A DNA stretch of 25,318 nucleotides from a virus. The stretch covers positions 1-25,318 of the IMG/VR virus record IMGVR_UViG_3300008120_000654, one strand, 5' to 3'. Shown piece by piece: positions 14,210-21,485 of this stretch. Each line of letters starts with the position of its first letter. Position 1 is the stretch's first letter. The position numbers and the translations under genes are program-made. Below the pieces are notes generated by a model that had not been told where the DNA came from, did no database searches, and worked only from the letters and a program-made list of their open reading frames with translations.

Positions 14210-15842
14210 CTTTAGTTCCTTGTATGCTGTCTACAAATTGAATCCGCTCGCCGATCCATCGAACTACGTTGACTGCAAAACTGTTGCCCAGCGCCTTGTA
14301 ACGCGGGCCGTCAGCGGCGGGTTTGCCTCGCACCAAAATGAGCGTGTGATCATCCGGAAACCCCTGCAGCCGTTCGCACTCGCGTGGCGTGAGTCGGCGT
14401 ACTTGCATGGCGGCAACGTAGCCGCGTGAGCTTCCACCGCTTGATGCTCGAATGTTTGCGGTTTCGTGTGGCCCTTCAAACTGCGCGCCGTCTTTCGATT
14501 GAAACGCTATCGCCTGCATCACCCCAGCATTCGCATGGCTACCGCTATGACCGCCCGCGCCGAGTGTTGGCGATAGGTCTAGCTGTGCGTCGGCGCCGTG
14601 GTCTTTGGCGCTGAATGCGATGTATTGAACCTCTGCCCGAGCCTCCAGCGTGTAGGCAATGTGCTCCTGCACACCAACTCCATCTGGCCCGCTGGTTGGA
14701 TTGCTGCGTGTCGCACCAGCTTGGATGGCACACGGCACAAAATGTCCAGATGCAGCGCCTTCCGGCCGACCGCCTGCACCACCTGAAAAGCTGTCCTTGC
14801 AGATCGCGCCTGCAACCGTCGGCACCAACGGCGTACCTCTCCCCGTGCCATCTTCGGATGCGTCGAACCCTTCGGCTTTGAGCGAGTGAGCGACATCGAA
14901 GCCGCCCCCGGTTTGTACCGGAATCAGATGTCCCGGCTTCGTGTCGGAATCCGCTCCCTTCGCATCGCGCTCCTGTAGGCACCCCGCCGTCTCGGGCAAC
15001 AGGGAATATGCGGCCTGAGTAGGCGTCTTGGCCGTTAAGCCCCCCCCCATGTGAGCGCCGTCTGTTAGTGCGCCTACGGTTGACGGTATCAGTCCTCCAG
15101 AGCAAGCAAATGACGTTTCCCCACTTCTACCTGCCCGCTGGTCAAGCGTAGGAGATACGGCGATTACAGGATCTTGTCCGCGACTCTCGCCAGTTCGTTC
15201 GACGCCGCGACCACCTGCTGTAAGGCTTGGCGCAGTGCAGGCGGCAATTCCTTGCCACGCTTCTCTGCGCGGCGGAGGATGCCCGCACAAGCTTTCGCGC
15301 TCAAAAAGTACCGCTGCGGCACGTCGCCAGTCTCCAAGACATCCGACAACGAACACACGCCGTCGTCGTTGAGGGACGGCGCGATGGTGTGATTCCACTC
15401 GGACGTACTGAGCGTCCAGAACTCGGTAGGCGAACCCATACCCGAGTTCGCCCAGCCCTGCGAGGAAGGTTCCAAAATCCCTTCCTCCGTTAGATGACAA
15501 CACGCCGGGGACGTTTTCCCATACCAGCCAGCGGGGCCGAAATTTTGCAGCAATGGCAAGATAGGTAAGCATGAGGTTGCCACGCGGGTCTGCCAGTCCT
15601 TTTCGGAGTCCGGCGACACTGAATGATTGGCATGGGGTTCCTCCCACAAGAAGGTCGATTGGCTCAAGATTCCATTCCTTAAATTTAGTCATGTCCCCGA
15701 GGTTGGGCACGTTCGGGTAGTGGTGCGCGAGTACGGCGGAGGGGAATGCTTCTACTTCGCTGAATGCAGCAGGCTCCCAGCCAATCGGGTGCCAAGCCGT
15801 CGTCGCAGCCTCAATGCCCGAGCACACGGATAAGTAGCGCAT
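14190..15842 (-). CDS. C5 cytosine DNA methyltransferase, long variable region
   Basis: This 550-residue protein starts at ATG 15842, which shares a base with the upstream stop (TGATG); a longer frame to 16037 is noncoding in style. Motifs are I (LSVCSGIEAATTAWHPIGWE), IV (GGTPCQSFS, catalytic Cys 71), VI (WENVPGV), VIII (PQRRRRVFVVG), the C-terminal RRLTPRECERLQGFPDDHT and X (ALGNSFAVNVV). Between VIII and IX (residues about 200-480) is an unusually long Gly/Ser-rich target-recognition region of roughly nine short units of the form TAPSLTAGG or SPTLGAGGHSG, each followed by a hydrophobic strand (AIAF, IPV). It probably methylates phage DNA against host restriction. No partner restriction gene is seen. 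Confidence 0.95.
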   Translation of the reverse strand: MRYLSVCSGIEAATTAWHPIGWEPAAFSEVEAFPSAVLAHHYPNVPNLGDMTKFKEWNLEPIDLLVGGTPCQSFSVAGLRKGLADPRGNLMLTYLAIAAKFRPRWLVWENVPGVLSSNGGRDFGTFLAGLGELGYGFAYRVLDAQYVRVESHHRAVPQRRRRVFVVGCLGDWRRAAAVLFERESLCGHPPPRREAWQGIAACTAPSLTAGGRGVERTGESRGQDPVIAVSPTLDQRAGRSGETSFACSGGLIPSTVGALTDGAHMGGGLTAKTPTQAAYSLLPETAGCLQERDAKGADSDTKPGHLIPVQTGGGFDVAHSLKAEGFDASEDGTGRGTPLVPTVAGAICKDSFSGGAGGRPEGAASGHFVPCAIQAGATRSNPTSGPDGVGVQEHIAYTLEARAEVQYIAFSAKDHGADAQLDLSPTLGAGGHSGSHANAGVMQAIAFQSKDGAQFEGPHETANIRASSGGSSRGYVAAMQVRRLTPRECERLQGFPDDHTLILVRGKPAADGPRYKALGNSFAVNVVRWIGERIQFVDSIQGTKDERLVG

Positions 15843-16192
15843 CAAGCCGCCTCCCGCATTGCTCTCACAACCAGCCACACCGGCACCTTGGTTCCATGCC
15901 GTTTTGGGTGCTTTGCAAGCTCGGTTCCCTGCACAATCAATCCGGCTTTTGCGGCGCGCTGGTAGATGCCGCCCCATGCCCGTAGGTTTGTCGGTTGAGC
16001 GAGTCCGTATTCGACTGACGCATCTACCAATTCCCACGGCCAGAACTGTTTGCGTTCGGCAATGAAGCGCTTGAGAAACGCATAGGCAAGCGTTGTCCAG
16101 CCTTCGTACTCACGGTCGGCCTTTTCAGCGGCTAGGGTCATGCCGCGATTGCCGCGCTCGATGGCGTCGAAGATGGTTAGTTGCTGGTTCAT
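15842..16192 (-). CDS. Phage hypothetical protein, possible winged helix
   Basis: This 116-residue protein starts at ATG 16192 (MNQQLTIFDAIERGNRGMTL), overlapping the upstream stop (ATGA). The core WPWELVDASVEYGLAQPTNL, then RAWGGIYQRAAKAGLIV, looks like a winged-helix DNA-binding module. A basic end (KHPKRHGTKVPVWLVV) could be the wing. It is coupled to the methyltransferase start. The role is unknown. Confidence 0.75.
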   Translation of the reverse strand: MNQQLTIFDAIERGNRGMTLAAEKADREYEGWTTLAYAFLKRFIAERKQFWPWELVDASVEYGLAQPTNLRAWGGIYQRAAKAGLIVQGTELAKHPKRHGTKVPVWLVVRAMREAA

Positions 16193-16425
16193 AGCCGCAA
16201 ACCCTTCGTCGCCTCTTCTCCGCAAAGCTCTGTATGCAGATCGAGGATCTTCAAAGCCTTGGAAAACCGTGGCTCTGTTTTCATTTCGTCGCGCGCGATT
16301 TGTGCAAGGAAGCCTACGTTTTCGCCTATCATTTTTGACGCTTGTGAAAGCGAAACGTGTTTGCGGATATTCAGCGCGGCGCGCTGCCAGTCAACACGGA
16401 TGTCGGTAAGGGTGATTTGTTTCAT
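16189..16425 (-). CDS. Small HTH-like phage protein
   Basis: This 78-residue protein starts at ATG 16425 (ATGA overlap). It has a helical middle LSQASKMIGENVGFLAQIAR that could be a helix-turn-helix, then FSKALKILDLHTELCGEE. It may be a small regulator or DNA-binding protein. No family recognised. Confidence 0.72.
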   Translation of the reverse strand: MKQITLTDIRVDWQRAALNIRKHVSLSQASKMIGENVGFLAQIARDEMKTEPRFSKALKILDLHTELCGEEATKGLRL

Positions 16426-16625
16426 GCGGCACCCGACGTTTCACGCGGAACATCCCGGCGATTCACAACACAAGACAGGTGCTGTTCGGAAATACGAAAC
16501 TCATTGGCCAGCAGCTTCCGCCAGCCGTTGTTCGTGCCGTTGTTTGACAGGTCGGCATGTATCCGGCGAAGCGCGGCTTTGTCGCCGTCTGAAAGTGTTG
16601 GGCGGCGTGGACCTCCGAGTCTCAT
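16422..16625 (-). CDS. Small HTH-like phage protein
   Basis: This 67-residue protein starts at ATG 16625, chosen because it overlaps the upstream stop; the longer open frame to 16901 lies over the P-like gene. It reads MRLGGPRRPTLSDGDKAALR, then WRKLLANEFRISEQHLSCVV, where the second part looks like a helix-turn-helix. Function unknown; a DNA-binding protein working with replication or Q is possible. Confidence 0.72.
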   Translation of the reverse strand: MRLGGPRRPTLSDGDKAALRRIHADLSNNGTNNGWRKLLANEFRISEQHLSCVVNRRDVPRETSGAA

Positions 16626-17086
16626 GCCTGCCCTCCAATCGCCTTGAACACCCACTGCATGTTGTTCTTGCGCGCGGTCTCGTACACGCGCTCCCGTGCA
16701 GCCACAATCTCGGGGTCGTTCGGGTCGATCTTGTGTTTCAACTTCGGTGCGTTCGCATGCATCTTGGCGCGGTTGATGTCTCGAACCGCCTGGCAGATAC
16801 CGCAGAACACCGGCAAGGCTGGCGGGAAATCGCCTTCGGGCAACATGCCAGTCGCGCGAACAATCTCCTGCGGGTGAAATTTCATCAACTGCTTCGCCCA
16901 TGTGCGCTTGAGCTCGTCGGGGTCAATGCCTTCCCACTTCGATAGGAACGCGCTGGCACCGTAGAACTTCTGGAATCGGTCGAATAGTTGCTCAACTAGG
17001 GACTCGTACTGATTCACCAGCAATTGCCTCTCGCCGGTCATTTCGTCCGGTGTATGCACCAAGTTTCTCTGCCCGTGAATTTCCAT
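16622..17086 (-). CDS. Replication protein P-like helicase loader
   Basis: This 154-residue protein starts at ATG 17086 with AGAAAGGATCGGCAA upstream. The segment VEQLFDRFQKFYGASAFLSKWEG, then LKRTWAKQLMKFHPQEIVRA, then DFPPALPVFCGICQAVRD follows the lambda P/helicase-loader pattern, in which a Pro-rich FPPSLPEF-type motif is typical. It overlaps the end of the DUF1376 gene by 95 bases in another frame. It would load host DnaB at the origin together with the DUF1376 protein. Confidence 0.72.
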   Translation of the reverse strand: MEIHGQRNLVHTPDEMTGERQLLVNQYESLVEQLFDRFQKFYGASAFLSKWEGIDPDELKRTWAKQLMKFHPQEIVRATGMLPEGDFPPALPVFCGICQAVRDINRAKMHANAPKLKHKIDPNDPEIVAARERVYETARKNNMQWVFKAIGGQA

Positions 17087-17765
17087 TTGCCGATCCTTTC
17101 TTGGGTTCAAATAGCCCCTGCCAGCCGTTCGTAATGCTTGCGTCGATGATTGATGCCGGGTTGTGACCTGCACGCGCCCACTCAGCAAGGGCAATGGCCT
17201 GCTTGCGCGCAGTAACTTCGGTCGTGGAGAGTTTTCGCTTACGACGGTACTCAATCCACTCAATCCAACTTGCCCTCGGAATGAATGCAGAAATCTCAAT
17301 CGTTGACGGGTCAAACCGCGGCTTGCCGCTTTCTTTATCGTTAGATAAAGAATATGGTTTACGGTTAGTTTTCGTGGTGGTTTGATCTTGGTTGCTATCC
17401 GCTAACCCGTCTGAAACCGGCTGGGTTTCCTGTGGGTTCTGTTTTGGTTTGCGTCCGCCACGCCGACCGTTAGCCTGCGCGGTTTCGGCTCGGATGTGAT
17501 ACGCCTCGATTTCGATATCGATCCGGTTCTGGTGATAGCCGTCCGGCTCCTCGTTGAAATACTTAGCGATGACGTAATCAACGGCTTTACGCTCAATAGG
17601 CGAGACGGCGCGCGCAAGGCGATACAACTCCGTGCGATCCAAAGGCAAAGGGGCTTCGCTGATGTAATACTGGTCCATGAGACGGTTGTATGCGCCGTCC
17701 TCCAGCATCGAGAGCCCGATGGTGTCTGCAATGTAGTCGCCAACGTGTTTAGGGTAGTGAAACAT
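16992..17765 (-). CDS. DUF1376 (YdaU-like) replication protein
   Basis: This 257-residue protein starts at ATG 17765 with AGCGAAGGCGA upstream. The N-terminal MFHYPKHVGDYIADTIGLSM, then LEDGAYNRLMDQYYISEAPLP, is the DUF1376 winged-helix signature found in phage replication initiators. A charged linker (RRGGRKPKQNPQETQP, about residues 100-150) precedes a C-terminal helical domain (IPRASWIEWIEYRRKRKLST, ASIITNGWQG-like) of the DnaT/primosomal type. It should bind the phage origin or act as a primosome protein with the P-like neighbour. The phage origin may lie in or near this gene, but I see no clear iterons. Confidence 0.85.
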   Translation of the reverse strand: MFHYPKHVGDYIADTIGLSMLEDGAYNRLMDQYYISEAPLPLDRTELYRLARAVSPIERKAVDYVIAKYFNEEPDGYHQNRIDIEIEAYHIRAETAQANGRRGGRKPKQNPQETQPVSDGLADSNQDQTTTKTNRKPYSLSNDKESGKPRFDPSTIEISAFIPRASWIEWIEYRRKRKLSTTEVTARKQAIALAEWARAGHNPASIIDASITNGWQGLFEPKKGSANGNSRAEKLGAYTGRNDRREAIAGESVRVPS

Positions 17766-18078
17766 TCGCCTTCGCTCTCTGTGTGTCTTTGCGTACTGAC
17801 GCACCGACCTGCTTGGTGCATCCTGTTACTGTTGCCAAACTAGTGGGCGGGTTGTGTGATCAGCAAAGTGGGCTATCGCCTTCGACGCCACGCACGACCA
17901 TTACTGGCTATGGCGCTAATCAGTCATCCCGGCCGAAACCTTTTGCCAACCACACTTCCCATGGAACACCACCTATCCATGCCTTCGGTGGGGTACTACC
18001 GGCTCCTAGAGGACTTACATCGTGTCTAATGCCTCAGTGCATGTGCCAGTGTTGCCGTGACTCAGCGACGGCGCGCAA
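17766..18078. ncRNA. Noncoding gap with C4 antisense RNA-like motif
   Basis: This 313-base gap inside an otherwise gapless operon has no convincing gene. Its most striking part (about 17960-18010) reads on the plus strand ATGCCTTCGGTGGGG, then TACTACCGGCTCC, preceded by CCACC, which can pair with GGTGG. From memory this resembles the conserved core of the C4 antisense RNA family that controls phage antirepressor genes. The strand and ends of such an RNA cannot be fixed here. Other short inverted matches occur around 17870-17915 (GGCTATCG and GGCTATGG). A tiny unproved frame follows the RusA stop on the minus strand. Confidence 0.4.
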
Positions 18079-18603
18079 CTACTGCTGCAACCTTGCGACT
18101 ACCTTGTGGCCTAGATCGCGCACGATCACAGCCGTTGATTCAATGTGCTGGTCATCAATCCCCAGCGCCTGTGCGATACCGTCTCTGTATGCCTTGCATG
18201 ACGCGCTGGCGTTGTCGTTGTCCAGCTTGTGCCGGTACTTCCGGAAGAAAAAGAAGGTCAGCTTTATTGGCTTCGATAGGTCGAAACTCGCCTTGGTCAA
18301 CTTCTGTTCTTTCGTCGCCCAAAATCCGGCCTCGCGCGCATCCTCGGCCGCGTCTGCGTGAATGCGCCAGTCCGAACGAGAATTAGGTGATAGCGACTCA
18401 TGCGGCCATGGAAGATGAATATCTCGGTGTTGCGGCTTAAACGCTGGCATCATTGCTTCGCGTTTTTCCAACTCAGCCTTTTGTTCTGGCTGGTTGGGTC
18501 TTTTAATCGTCTGACGCCGACGCGCAACACGATCCAGCGCACAGTCGGGAGCGTGCTTTTTCGCGTACTTGGCTAACTGCTTCTCAGTCATGCGTAGGCT
18601 CAT
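18079..18603 (-). CDS. RusA-like Holliday junction resolvase
   Basis: This 174-residue protein starts at ATG 18603 (ATGA overlap). The C-terminal 115 residues carry the RusA layout: DIHLPWPHESLSPNSRSDWR, a strand IKLTFFFF, then KLDNDNASASCKAYRDGI, then ALGIDDQHIEST. Asp 128, Asp 130 and Asp 150/151 match the metal-binding acids of the family. RusA resolves four-way junctions during phage recombination and before packaging. An extra basic N-terminal segment (KKHAPDCALDRVARRRQTIK) is not usual for the minimal RusA domain and may bind DNA. Confidence 0.9.
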   Translation of the reverse strand: MSLRMTEKQLAKYAKKHAPDCALDRVARRRQTIKRPNQPEQKAELEKREAMMPAFKPQHRDIHLPWPHESLSPNSRSDWRIHADAAEDAREAGFWATKEQKLTKASFDLSKPIKLTFFFFRKYRHKLDNDNASASCKAYRDGIAQALGIDDQHIESTAVIVRDLGHKVVARLQQ

Positions 18604-18815
18604 ACGCGCTTCACCTGTACGGCCTCGGGCTTGTACCAAGTCGGTTTCGGTACGATACGTTTCACGATGGGCTCTTTGAATTCGGCGTGAGCATCGAACG
18701 CTTCTGCGGCGGAATGGAATCGACTAGCAAGGCCGCGGCGCTGCGTCCAAGTGCGATCACCGTCGAGGTATAGAGCCTCGCCCTTGTCTTCGTGAACCAC
18801 GATAAAGCGGCTCAT
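18600..18815 (-). CDS. Small hypothetical phage protein
   Basis: This 71-residue protein starts at ATG 18815 (MSRFIVVHEDKGEALYLDGD). It is beta-rich at first, then has a helix (SAAEAFDAHAEF) and a basic Pro/Lys tail (RIVPKPTWYKPEAVQVKRV). It begins just after tandem terminator-like hairpins and overlaps the RusA gene by 4 bases. Function unknown. Confidence 0.7.
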   Translation of the reverse strand: MSRFIVVHEDKGEALYLDGDRTWTQRRGLASRFHSAAEAFDAHAEFKEPIVKRIVPKPTWYKPEAVQVKRV

Positions 18816-18825
18816 TGCTGGTGCT

Positions 18826-18854
18826 GAATAAAAGAGCCGGTAACACCACCGGCT
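18826..18854 (-). terminator. Terminator/attenuator hairpin in early operon
   Basis: On the minus strand AGCCGGT and ACCGGCT form a 7-bp stem followed by CTTTTATTC. It lies just before the small gene upstream of rusA. A lambda tR1-like role, passed by an antiterminator, is likely. Confidence 0.75.
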
Positions 18855-18895
18855 AAAACCATGCCGCGGAAGTGACTCACGGCACAACGGCATGG
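18855..18895 (-). terminator. Second hairpin, upstream of the attenuator
   Basis: On the minus strand CCATGCCG and CGGCATGG form an 8-bp stem around a 21-nt loop, followed by TTTT, directly before the next hairpin. It may be a weak tandem terminator or a protein-binding site. Confidence 0.5.
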
Positions 18896-18912
18896 CGGGG
18901 AGGACAGTAAGG

Positions 18913-19242
18913 TCATTTCGACCTCTGCAAAATGATTTCGATACCGTTTTCGGTACGCAATCGTGAAGCGGACAGGTCCAAAGTCGGATTCATGGACGCC
19001 GCCACTTCTCTTTCGATCAACGACCTAATCCAAGCCTGTTCGGACTTGAAACCGGCAATACGGGAGAGTCTTCGCGCACGGTCGGCAGTAATTTCATCGA
19101 CCTGTGTTTTCATCGGCGCGGAAATTGGGCCAAACATCCCAATGGTCGGCGGCCGGGAGAACGCAGGCACCATAAACGGCGCAAGGTTGACCGGTCCGAT
19201 TTCGATTAGTGTCTGGCTGGATTTGTGGTTGGATGAATTCAC
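18913..19242 (-). CDS. Ribbon-helix-helix-like regulator
   Basis: This 109-residue protein starts at GTG 19242, overlapping the HNH stop (GTGA), with GGAGG five bases upstream. The middle part MKTQVDEITADRARRLSRIA, then GFKSEQAWIRSLIEREVA, has the strand-helix-turn-helix spacing of Arc/MetJ DNA-binding proteins. The N-terminal part is Pro-rich and looks unstructured. It occupies the region of lambda cII but is not a CII homologue by eye. It may regulate early transcription. Confidence 0.68.
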   Translation of the reverse strand: MNSSNHKSSQTLIEIGPVNLAPFMVPAFSRPPTIGMFGPISAPMKTQVDEITADRARRLSRIAGFKSEQAWIRSLIEREVAASMNPTLDLSASRLRTENGIEIILQRSK

Positions 19243-19763
19243 GCGGCCTCCAAGTGTTTGATGCGTTTAAACTCCCGTGGCTGTGGCCATTTGGCTCGAC
19301 CGCGCCGCTTATTGCACGAGCGGCAAACGGGCTCGACTTCAACCGGTCGACCGTAATCGCGATGGTCATACTCAAGCGCAACCCCGCCACAATCCACACA
19401 GGCGTATTCGCCGGTCTTCAGGCTAGGCAACAGCCCAATCTTGATTGCGTGCTGAACGGCGGCATGTGCTCGCCCTTGCCATGCCTTAAAACCTGCATCC
19501 TTTGGGCGGTAAAAATGAGGGCGATTCTTGCGTCTGGTTTCTGCGCTCTTTCGGCCACCTTCCATATCGCGGATTTTCTTGAGGCGATAGCACTCAAGAC
19601 ATTGCTGAGTCCAGCAATGGTCTTCTCCGCACAGGTTTCGCGCCTTATTGCGATCGCTCCAAAGTCTGTCAGCGCAGCCAGCGCAATACCAAGAATGCCG
19701 CGACTTATCGACTTTCGGTCCGCCGCATTTGCGGCAAGGTCGGCGAGTTTGGGCGGTCGCCAT
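19239..19763 (-). CDS. HNH endonuclease-like zinc protein
   Basis: This 174-residue protein starts at ATG 19763, immediately after the Cro-like stop. An N-terminal zinc region holds three Cys pairs (CRKC, CAGC, CLEC) and a C-terminal HNH core: CVDCGGVALEYDHRDYG, then EPVCRSCNKRRG (Cys 122/125, His 134, Cys 147/150, Asn 151). The Asp-His pair and following Asn match an HNH active site. It could be a homing-type or recombination nuclease. The C-terminal Lys/Arg tail suggests DNA contact. Confidence 0.8.
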   Translation of the reverse strand: MATAQTRRPCRKCGGPKVDKSRHSWYCAGCADRLWSDRNKARNLCGEDHCWTQQCLECYRLKKIRDMEGGRKSAETRRKNRPHFYRPKDAGFKAWQGRAHAAVQHAIKIGLLPSLKTGEYACVDCGGVALEYDHRDYGRPVEVEPVCRSCNKRRGRAKWPQPREFKRIKHLEAA

Positions 19764-20033
19764 TTACGCGGCTTCCTTAAACACTTCTGGCGCAATCTCT
19801 TCACGCGAATACACGTCAGCACCAAAGAAGCCTTCAAGCGCAATGGCGTACCGAGCGGGAATCTGGCGAATGTTTCGGCACCACTGATACACAAAATCCA
19901 CCGACACTGGTTTACCTGGCGTACTGCACGCAGCGGCGATTTCCCGGCGCACAGACGCTTCGGTTGTTTTTGTTGCATTCGCGCGTTTTGCGACTAGACG
20001 CTGAATCTTCGGAATGGTTTGTTTTGAGCTCAT
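19764..20033 (-). CDS. Cro-like HTH repressor (YdaS-type)
   Basis: This 89-residue protein starts at ATG 20033, divergent from cI. The segment VSVDFVYQWCRNIRQIPARY, then AIALEGFFGADVYSREEIAP, matches YdaS/Cro-type phage regulators, in which a helix-turn-helix is followed by a short dimerisation part. It should repress the divergent promoter region and favour lytic growth. The predicted promoter -10 ends only about 9 bases from the ATG and no Shine-Dalgarno is seen, so its mRNA may be nearly leaderless. Confidence 0.82.
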   Translation of the reverse strand: MSSKQTIPKIQRLVAKRANATKTTEASVRREIAAACSTPGKPVSVDFVYQWCRNIRQIPARYAIALEGFFGADVYSREEIAPEVFKEAA

Positions 20034-20041
20034 AAGACGAA

Positions 20042-20071
20042 ATACTAGCAGGGCTAGTAATTGCTCGTCAA
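20042..20071 (-). promoter_or_regulatory. Early promoter for the cro operon (PR-like)
   Basis: On the minus strand TTGACG (20071-20066) and TAGTAT (20047-20042) are 18 bases apart. The start point would be near 20035, only a few bases before the ATG at 20033. The palindromic operator covers the -10 box. Confidence 0.8.
20043..20059. promoter_or_regulatory. Repressor operator (oR-like), perfect palindrome
   Basis: TACTAGCAGGGCTAGTA is two 7-bp inverted half-sites around AGG. It overlaps the -10 box of the cro promoter, and near copies occur at the other early promoter. Confidence 0.85.
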
Positions 20072-20112
20072 CTGCTATTTTTGCGAGGCTTGGTTGCGCG
20101 AATAATCAGACG

Positions 20113-20880
20113 ATGAACAAAGCCACCCAAAAAAGAGAGGCAGACGCTCTCAAAAAGCTCTACAAATCGCGCGTGACTATCACGCAGCAGGCGTTTGGCG
20201 ACTTACACCAAATCGGGTCGCAGGGGATGGTGTGGCAGTACCTAAACGGCACTCGTCCACTTAATAAGGATGCGGCTACCAAGTTTGCGGCCGCGCTCAA
20301 TTGCCAAGTTTTAGAGTTCAGCCCTAGACTGGCCAAGGAGATTGCGGATATGGTGAATCACTTCGCAGATTCGTACCGCAAACAAGGGAATCCACAATCA
20401 ACCACGCACAGCGCGGGGGAACAACCGAGCACTTATAACGTCCGTCCTGCCCCTCCGGCAAAAACACCCGTGCCGGTACTCACACTGATACAGGCGGGCC
20501 AAATGAAAGAGATAGGCTATCTACCAGAACCAGGAGAAGGTGAACGATGGGAAGCGCCAGACCATAAACTTGGCGCGAAGGGCTTTTGTTTAATAGTTGA
20601 AGGCTGGTCCATGTGGGACGGGACCGACGACGGGATTAAGGACGGCGATCTCGTTTTTTGTGACCCTGAGATTGCGCCGGGCCCAAATGACTTTGTGATC
20701 GCGAAGAATGTCGGCGACCAGTCGGCAACCTTCAAGCAGTTATCCTATGAAGACGGCAGCTGGTATCTCAGACCACTTAATAAGGACCCAATTTACAAGA
20801 CCATCGAAATTGACGACCCAGCTATACGAGTCATCGCCGTTGTGACAGAGTATCGTCGTCCGTCCAAAAAAGTGAGGTAA
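20113..20880 (+). CDS. CI-type repressor with S24 peptidase domain
   Basis: This 255-residue protein starts at ATG 20113. The N-terminal HTH lies in TITQQAFGDLHQIGSQGMVW and continues YLNGTRPLNKDAATKFAAAL. A linker (about 95-118) is followed by the LexA/CI-type self-cleavage domain: cleavage site LIQAGQ (Ala 128-Gly 129), nucleophile in VEGWSMWDG (Ser 166), and Lys 208 in TFKQL. Under SOS, RecA would trigger self-cleavage and induction. It is divergent from the cro-like gene over an 79-base intergenic region with the operator. The gap to the next gene is two bases, so that gene shares its transcript. Confidence 0.95.
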   Translation: MNKATQKREADALKKLYKSRVTITQQAFGDLHQIGSQGMVWQYLNGTRPLNKDAATKFAAALNCQVLEFSPRLAKEIADMVNHFADSYRKQGNPQSTTHSAGEQPSTYNVRPAPPAKTPVPVLTLIQAGQMKEIGYLPEPGEGERWEAPDHKLGAKGFCLIVEGWSMWDGTDDGIKDGDLVFCDPEIAPGPNDFVIAKNVGDQSATFKQLSYEDGSWYLRPLNKDPIYKTIEIDDPAIRVIAVVTEYRRPSKKVR

Positions 20881-20882
20881 AC

Positions 20883-21428
20883 ATGCGGCCTATACTGCTT
20901 CTGAGTACCCTGCTCTCCCTTAATGCCTATGCCCTTGACCGGTGTTATGTAGAGGCTATCAGCGGGGGTAAATCTACTTGTTACCTACCAGCCAACAACG
21001 CGACCTTTGTCTGTGATGGCCAAGACAAAACCCGATCGGACGTTTGTTTCACCAAAGACGGCCAACGGGCTTACTGTGAACTGAGAACGACGAGCTCGAG
21101 CGTAAGCGACATTTGGTGCCAGGTGCCGATTCCGGCGCCAGTGACGGCTGTGCAGGATGTTCCTACGGTCGTCGGCACGCCTTACCGAATCGTTAGACCG
21201 GCCAGCATCTATCAATCCGCAGCCGAAGAACGAAGAAAGAATGACCCGCTTGCACGCAAACTTGCCGCAGTAGACGCAAAGGTTGCCGCAGCTCATGAGC
21301 AATGCCAAGCGTATGGGAAAAGTCTTTTTTACACCTCTTGTATGGCTGGCCGGTTAGCCGGGCCGCCAAAGTCTCGAACGAGTTGCAAACCTACGTTTTC
21401 CGGTGGCATGGATTGCGAAACTAGGTAG
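20883..21428 (+). CDS. Secreted cysteine-rich protein, candidate lysogenic conversion gene
   Basis: This 181-residue protein starts at ATG 20883, two bases after the cI stop, and a terminator follows, so it should be made in the lysogen. A signal peptide is clear (MRPILLLSTLLSLNAYA, likely cleavage after Ala 17). The exported part has ten Cys (21, 33, 44, 55, 65, 79, 141, 153, 168, 178), an even number fitting five disulfides, with a Pro-rich linker (about 80-110) and a charged helix (about 112-140). No family recognised. Superinfection exclusion or a host-surface change are possible roles (inference). Confidence 0.82.
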   Translation: MRPILLLSTLLSLNAYALDRCYVEAISGGKSTCYLPANNATFVCDGQDKTRSDVCFTKDGQRAYCELRTTSSSVSDIWCQVPIPAPVTAVQDVPTVVGTPYRIVRPASIYQSAAEERRKNDPLARKLAAVDAKVAAAHEQCQAYGKSLFYTSCMAGRLAGPPKSRTSCKPTFSGGMDCETR

Positions 21429-21453
21429 TCTAAATACCCGGCACTTTCGGTAA

Positions 21454-21477
21454 ACCCGCTTCGGCGGGTATTTTTTT
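21454..21477 (+). terminator. Intrinsic terminator of the cI operon
   Basis: ACCCGC-TTCG-GCGGGT followed by A and seven T. It ends the transcript carrying cI and the secreted protein and insulates it from the early promoter just downstream. Confidence 0.93.
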
Positions 21478-21485
21478 GTCCTAAT

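Noticed and set aside
14545-15105. Long frames on both strands inside the methyltransferase gene
   Set aside because: GC-rich coding sequence commonly gives such shadows; the methyltransferase motifs fix the real frame.
15842-16037. N-terminal extension of the methyltransferase by 65 residues
   Set aside because: It overlaps the upstream gene, is Arg-rich and unlike the family; motif I begins five residues after the ATG at 15842.
16622-17314. Longer version of the P-like gene
   Set aside because: The upstream 76 codons lie inside the DUF1376 gene and lack coding character; ATG 17086 has a good Shine-Dalgarno.
17783-18361. Plus-strand open frame of about 190 codons
   Set aside because: It runs antisense to RusA and across the noncoding gap, and its sequence looks like chance translation.
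20014-20112. Upstream extension of cI by 33 residues
   Set aside because: It would cover the operator/promoter region and the cro start, and the HTH domain is complete from 20113.
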